Below are positions 59,175 to 64,000 of a stretch of DNA of 64,000 bases, piece after piece (position 1 is the stretch's first letter; every line of letters begins with the position of its first letter). Below the pieces are notes generated by a model that saw only the letters and a program-made list of their open reading frames with translations, was not told the origin of the DNA and did no database searches. The position numbers and the translations under genes are program-made. Origin of the DNA: Cyclaneusma minus (taxonomy: Eukaryota; Ascomycota; Leotiomycetes; Marthamycetales; Marthamycetaceae). The stretch is taken from contig JAKZHN010000041.1 of the NCBI GenBank assembly GCA_037179335.1, positions 275,798 through 339,797 of the forward strand. The letters run 5' to 3'.

Positions 59175-60943
59175 TCAGGGGCGCTCCCCTTCGTCTTTGG
59201 TGAATGCTGCTTTGACGGCTTCAGTGACGCCTTCGGGTATCCAGCTTTCCTTGCGTGTAGGTCCAACGGCAGGCAACTCTCCGTTCGTATCGCCGTTCTT
59301 TCCATCACTCGCGGCTTCTTTCGAATCGTTCCCGCTTGTTCCGTCGCTTGCGGCTTTCGAATCGCTTTCGCTCTTCCCATCGCTTGCGGCTTTCGCATCG
59401 GCCTTTGCGGCAATTTCTGCTTCTGGTGGTGGGTCTTCGTGTTTTGCAACACTGCCTTTGCCACGCCACGTGCTGACGGCGTCGATTCCGGCTTTGTATC
59501 GCTCCTCAACCGTGCCATAGGCGCGCGGTGTGAGCTTGATCAGAGTGTGTAAAGGCACCTATCACTAACGTGTCAGTCTTCCTAACTCTCCAAATATAAA
59601 ATAGAGCTCCGGGATACTAAAATTGCTGGAGTGTTAAATGGGGGGATCACTCACAGCCATCCAAGGACTACTCTCCTGATCCTTGCCCATAAAATACGCA
59701 TAGATACATCGCAAAACCGCCTGATGCGTCACAATCATCACATTCTCGCTACGCTCCAACTCCATGATGATCGGCTCGAGACGAATCACCACATCGCGGT
59801 AACTCTCGCCGCCGCGATACCGATAGTTGTACTTGTCATCATCACGAGCTTGGAAATCTTCGGGATATTGCTGGCTGATTTGCTCGTAGGTCAGACCGTC
59901 ACAGACTCCGCTGTCTAGCTCATCGAGAGCCTTCCATTGCAGTTGCGTGTAGTGCGATGGCAGGAAGCGCGCGGTGGCTATTGTGCGGCGCAGCGTCGAT
60001 GTCCAGACTGTCAGAGGGCGGTCGTCACCGACGGAGTCGCGGACTAGCTGAGGGAGCTTTCGTGCATATTGCTCGCCGCGCTCGGAGAGAAGCGCATCGC
60101 CGCCAATAGCTCCGGTCAAGTTGTACTCGGACTCACCGTGACGAGATAGCCAGATCGATCGCGGCTTGATGTGGAGATTCATGAGGTAGTAGACAACTCG
60201 ACTTTGGAGGTAGTCCTGGATGTTGTTGATAATAACCTGTTTCGAGACATTCATGATCTTGAGATACGTCAGATGCGACTCCTCATCATCGATGGTTTCG
60301 TACACTTTCTCGTAGTTTCGAATGCGATTCCGGAAATCTTGCGCTGCTACCTCCGGGTCCTGGCCAACATAATCCGGAGAGGTTGTCTTGACTTCTAGGA
60401 TATTTGACATAATAATATCCTCGTCGTCGCACTGAGATTCCACAAACAGTGTTTCAATGCCCTCGGCTTCACATTTGGCCTGGATCCAGCGTCTTCGGTC
60501 TTTGGTGGAGTTTGTAGCATCGAGAATCGCGATAGTGCCCTGACCCTTACGGAACCATTCGATCATATCTTTGACAGCAGCCTCCGCAGCAGCCCGGCGC
60601 ATACGCTCTGCTTCCGCATTTGAGAAGTCGAAGAAATCGGCAGATGGATGCGGTGTAGCTTGGCGGCGGTAGTTGCCTACATTGAAGACTTTCGCCTCAA
60701 TGGACAGCCATTTGAGGTATCTGGTAGCTGTGGATAGGACTTATTAGTAAAGCTTCTTTGAAAAGGGGTCCGGAAGTCCGGAGAGACGTTTGAAAATTGC
60801 TCACCTTTCTGGGCAATCAGACTCTTGCCTCTCGCTGGAAGGCCGACCATAATAACACATATCTGGGTATCCTCCACCTGAACACCGAGACCATTAGCTC
60901 TGGGGCCATGCGGGACCATGGTTGAGTTTGTCGAGACGGTCAT
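59175..60943 (-). CDS. 6-phosphofructo-2-kinase/fructose-2,6-bisphosphatase
   Basis: Exons 60943..60805, 60727..59655 and 59558..59175 encode 531 aa. The enzyme makes and breaks fructose 2,6-bisphosphate, the activator of phosphofructokinase-1. The kinase P-loop GLPARGKS is at 34-41, with the substrate block VFNVGNYRR after the first splice. The phosphatase half has SRHGESEYN (phospho-acceptor His243), Glu316 in ALDELDSG and His381 in VTHQAVLRC, so both catalytic halves look intact. The third exon starts with the conserved VPLHTLIKL sheet and then adds a charged Ala/Asp/Lys tail with AASDG repeats, absent from the catalytic core and probably disordered. Regulation by phosphorylation of such tails is known for the family, but no site is certain here. 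Confidence 0.95.
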
Positions 60944-61567
60944 TGTGAAGATATTCTAGCATAGGTTTCTCGACAGAGATATCCAGCCGGAAAGTGCGTT
61001 GAAGTAGAGTAGGGGAGAAAGTTGGGAGAACAGGTCCGTAGTCAATAAATAGACGGTGGCAAGCAAGACAATGCTGTGAATCAACAAGCAAGCAATCAAG
61101 CTAGGCTGGCAGTAGGCCGGACACAGGTGCGCGAGAGAAATTGCTAATTGAAGCCTTGCAATTGGGTTGTTCCGTGCTTGCTCAAATTGCCACGAACAGT
61201 TGATCTGAACTTCGAGATCTTGAAGCCCAAAAACGTTCAGTATTCCGATGTTTGATGGAGGCAAATGACGAGGATGGATTTAGTGATGGTAACTTTGTGC
61301 ATCGACAGGAAATTGAGGATTCTTGAGAAGAGAAGAGGCAACGGTGACGATGGTGTGGAGCCCCTTCGACAGCTAAAAGGGATATTGTCGGTGGATCTTC
61401 CGCGGCGGTCTTGACCTCTCAGGCGAGGCGTGGGCCGTGCCAAGACGCTCCTGATGTCCCTAAAAGACCCCTGAATTCAGAGAAATTCTAGATCCGAGCT
61501 CCACGGCTAGTTAACTGACTTCCCCTCAAAATGCATCCATGCAACTCTCCAGAGATGCGCTGACATC
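60944..61567. other. Intergenic, promoter of the PFK-2 gene
   Basis: The minus-strand promoter and leader of the PFK-2/FBPase-2 gene fall here. No TATA element or repeat is called. Confidence 0.4.
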
Positions 61568-62423
61568 TCAGACTCCAGACTTTGGATCGGATGTTTTTTG
61601 CATCTTAGGGCCTTGCATGTGCACATTTCGAGGGGCCTTGAGAGGCCACACTGGTGCCTTCCCTGTCGCCGACGCCATAAATTCTCGTTCTGCCTCCCCG
61701 CCTCGCCGAATGCCGGGATGATCTTCTCTCGTCACCGCCCCGCCAGCCAGCGACTGGAGCCTCGGATCAATTGACTGCGACATGAGGATTGAAGCCAGCT
61801 GGTGGTGACGGCGGAGAGTGCTGTGAGCGGCTGACACATCGAGCCGAAGGGGAGTCAAAGTGGTAACAAACTGACAGCGCGACATGACAGATGCAGCGGC
61901 TCGAAAACAAAGAGGTTTGAGGTGTTCAATCCAACTCTCACACGGAGATAGGGATCGCGGACCAAATGATACCTCTTGATAAGGCACGGGGTCTCGAGGG
62001 TTGAGGCGAAAACGATCCACAGCGAACCGGCATCCAGGGAACATGACGCAGGTGAAATAGAAAAGAGCCAAGACCCGTGGCCATACATACATCATCAGTA
62101 TCCCACTCGCTGCTCATCATCGTCCCTTTTCTCGAGAGTTGGGGCCTCTTGGGAACCCCTCCAGCGACCACTCCCTGAACCATCTTCGAAGTCGGACTGA
62201 GTGCGGGGTGACTGAGATTCGGTGCGGGAGAGATGATAGCTGGAGGAGGAGATGGATTTCCGGGATATAACACAGGTGAGTAAGCCTCCGGACTGCTCGG
62301 ATTTGACTGTGCTTTGTGCTCATTTTCCTGCCACGAGCTCGTCATCCTCGAAAGTGACGAGTGGGGTCGAGAGCTTGCTTGCCTTAGGTATCGATAAGCA
62401 CCCGACGACGACCTTTCAGACAT
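61568..62423 (-). CDS. Unrecognised Pro/Ser-rich protein (tentative model)
   Basis: A first exon of 111 codons (62423..62091), rich in Ser and Pro, starts MSERSSSGAYRYLRQASSR and ends at a clear GTATGT donor. In-frame joining is possible to a second exon at about 61769..61568 (acceptor GTCGCAG), giving a protein of about 178 aa that ends SDPKSGV. That implies a 321-nt intron, longer than usual here, so an undetected internal exon is possible. No domain, signal peptide or transmembrane segment is visible. I do not recognise it. Confidence 0.35.
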
Positions 62424-63272
62424 ATTTCAGAAGCAGCTCGTAACCCACCTATCACAATGTTGAATACTTTTACTGACAATAAGTATTTATCCCAAACAAT
62501 GCCAATACTTCGCTAAGAAAACCTAACAGGAAAGGAGCGTTCAGAAGAAGGCACATTTGCTTCTGTGAAAATCAATTGACGCCCGCTGATGGCAAGGAAG
62601 CCGCCCAACCTCCGTACAGGAAGGGCGAGCATTCTTGCTTCTAGTATCTAATGTACTGATTCTCACTTGGCAGTATCGTCGGGGTGATGGGCATCCCGCG
62701 CTCCCAGATGCCAGTCTTCTCACCCCCCAAACGCACACGGTACTCGGGTACACGGTGCACCTAGCCAAGGGACATCCAAGACTTGAGCGAAGGGCATAGA
62801 CATCTTGCCCGTCGATCAGCAGGCCTCGCCGGCCCTCCCCTCGCCTTCCTCCCTCCGCACCTCTGAGGTTCGGGTACACTACCCAAGGACTCCTTCCAAG
62901 GACTCCTCCTTCTAAACGACCCTTTCTCACAGATCACTGACCACAGGGGCGATGGGAGCCTGAAAACATATCTCTGTTTGCCCTGCCGGTGCAGCGGCGA
63001 CCGGCACAGTGTTGGACGCGCGAGAGCTGGCGTTCGTAGACATGTCCTCAAGGGGATGGTTTTGTCTGAACATCGGATGTTTGAGGGTGAGAAGAACTTT
63101 CAGTGGCGAGGGGATCTTTATCCACGCCTTGTACAGAAGCTGTGATAGGGACTTGCGCATCCGACGAGCCCCCCCCCGGCCAGCAACTGTTGTCGACTGC
63201 GTGGTGGGTTGTTGGCATGGTGTACAGGGAGTATATCTTATTTTTCAAATCAACATTTGGCGCCAACGGAAG
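62424..63272. other. Intergenic, no supported gene
   Basis: Contains overlapping short ORFs without domain support and a 9-C run (63169-63177). One minus ORF at about 63048-63266 could be a retained 3' extension of the neighbouring microprotein gene, but its frame does not match any intron phase I can build. Confidence 0.4.
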
Positions 63273-63521
63273 CTACAAAGTATAGCCAGCTTGGTAAAAC
63301 TTACGTGTCTTCTTGTAAGTTTCATAGGCGATGATGGCGCTGACGATGGGTGGTAGAAGTGACAGGATCCCAATGATGAGGACTATTAGGTCGTGTGTGT
63401 CTAATGCTATATGAATGGACCACTGTTAGATACCTAGGTTGATACGTACCTAGATAACAGTATTGTCCACTGGTCAACAGCTCACGGATATACGTTAAAT
63501 AGAGGAAAATTTACCTGTCAT
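63273..63521 (-). CDS. 46-aa single-pass membrane microprotein
   Basis: Exon 1 is only 7 nt (63521..63515, ATGACAG), ended by a GTAAAT donor; exon 2 is 63406..63273 with a TCTAAC branch-like site and ATATAG acceptor, giving 46 aa. The protein is MTALDTHDLIVLIIGILSLL at its N-terminus, with one strong hydrophobic helix (about 8-29) followed by a Tyr/Lys-rich cytoplasmic-type end. It has no signal-peptide cleavage look. An alternative is splicing at the GTAAGT inside the end of exon 2 into a longer tail, but no downstream acceptor keeps a convincing frame. The family is unknown to me. Microproteins of this size are easily missed by annotation. Confidence 0.5.
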
Positions 63522-64000
63522 GATGAAGAGACTGATCTCGTAATAGAGCGAAGATTGCCTTGTGACTGCAAAGGCGTCAAAGTTTGAAGGAAATATCGAG
63601 AAACGGCAGAGGCAAGGATGGCTGACTCCTGAGAAGGAAGTGGAGGAGGAGGAAGCAACGATTGTGAAGAGGCAGTCGGCAAAGAAACAGCGGAAAAGAG
63701 AAAGGGTTGAAGAAATATATATAGTCGCGGTGCCATCGAGGTCGACGTCGCTCACTCGTGCTACCCTCAGATTCCCCCATGAATTTCGACCAATCCCAAG
63801 TTGTAATTCCTGCCCTTCTGTGCGCACCTTCCGGTCCTCGAGGCGCACAGAGGGTGTAAACGGTGCTGCGGTTGCAGTGGCTTTCTCTACTGTCTCCGCC
63901 TAGTCCGCCACTGGGTTCCATCCTCTGCCCCCCTGATCGATCCCGCCATCAAGTCTCTAATCGACTGCATGATTTCTAACGGTCCCGACTGGGTCTGGCG
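63522..64000. other. Right edge, no supported gene
   Basis: It includes the promoter of the microprotein gene, with a TATA-like ATATATATAG near 63717-63726. ORFs here lack domain support; a gene may begin beyond the edge. Confidence 0.4.

Noticed and set aside
1..64000. CRISPR arrays, tRNA, rRNA, viral or toxin genes
   Set aside because: None detected by reading; the gene set is wholly eukaryotic and fungal. A tRNAscan-SE run would be needed to exclude tRNAs firmly.

Overview
The window is nuclear DNA of a filamentous ascomycete (Pezizomycotina; perhaps Dothideomycetes, but the sequence does not settle the class). Genes are broken by short introns (mostly 44-90 nt) with GTAAGT/GTATGT donors and CTAAC/CTGAC branch-like sites. 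Fungal families such as Zn2Cys6 clusters, a GPI-anchored wall protein and a Gag1-like clamp protein are present. I rebuilt exon structures by hand; in every spliced model I give, the exons sum to a whole number of codons.

Layout. 1-0.9 kb: a 348-bp non-autonomous inverted-repeat element (MITE-like) and empty DNA. 0.9-4.9 kb (-): a large protein with three tandem Zn2Cys6-like clusters. 4.9-9.0 kb: no genes, but a long field of decayed, related short repeats. 9.0-10.4 kb (-): histidine phosphatase with a C-terminal PIP-box. 11.0-11.6 kb (-): GPI-anchored Ser/Thr-rich wall protein. 11.6-14.4 kb: empty. 14.4-17.6 kb (-): Gyp5-type TBC Rab-GAP. 17.6-21.2 kb: empty, AT-rich, with an imperfect hairpin and weak repeats. 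21.2-33.7 kb (+): giant HECT ubiquitin ligase Tom1 (4069 aa). 34.9-36.2 kb (+): ribose-phosphate pyrophosphokinase. 36.6-38.5 kb: ribosomal protein eS6 (-) head-to-head with Ctf8 (+). 39.1-40.3 kb (+): secreted GDSL/SGNH hydrolase. 41.7-44.6 kb: Dph1 (-) head-to-head with HMG-CoA lyase (+). 44.8-46.3 kb (-): secreted GH18 chitinase. 46.9-48.2 kb (-): urease accessory GTPase UreG with a 527-nt intron. 48.8-50.2 kb (-): INO80 subunit Ies2. 50.6 kb (-): a 45-codon ORF head-to-head with pex14 (51.2-52.4 kb, +). 53.4-55.2 kb (+): Gag1-like clamp protein. 57.8-58.3 kb (+): small secreted Cys-rich protein. 59.2-60.9 kb (-): bifunctional PFK-2/FBPase-2. 61.6-62.4 kb (-): an unrecognised protein model. 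63.3-63.5 kb (-): a 46-aa single-pass membrane protein with a 7-nt first exon.

Most of the window is conserved housekeeping sequence (ubiquitin, nucleotide precursors, translation, cohesion, peroxisomes, glycolytic control, chromatin), not a functional cluster. I see no secondary-metabolite cluster, virus, CRISPR array or recognisable tRNA/rRNA. The least ordinary items are the PIP-box phosphatase, the triple Zn2Cys6 protein, the 4-kb decayed repeat field, and the two tiny genes at 57.8 and 63.4 kb that ORF scanning misses.
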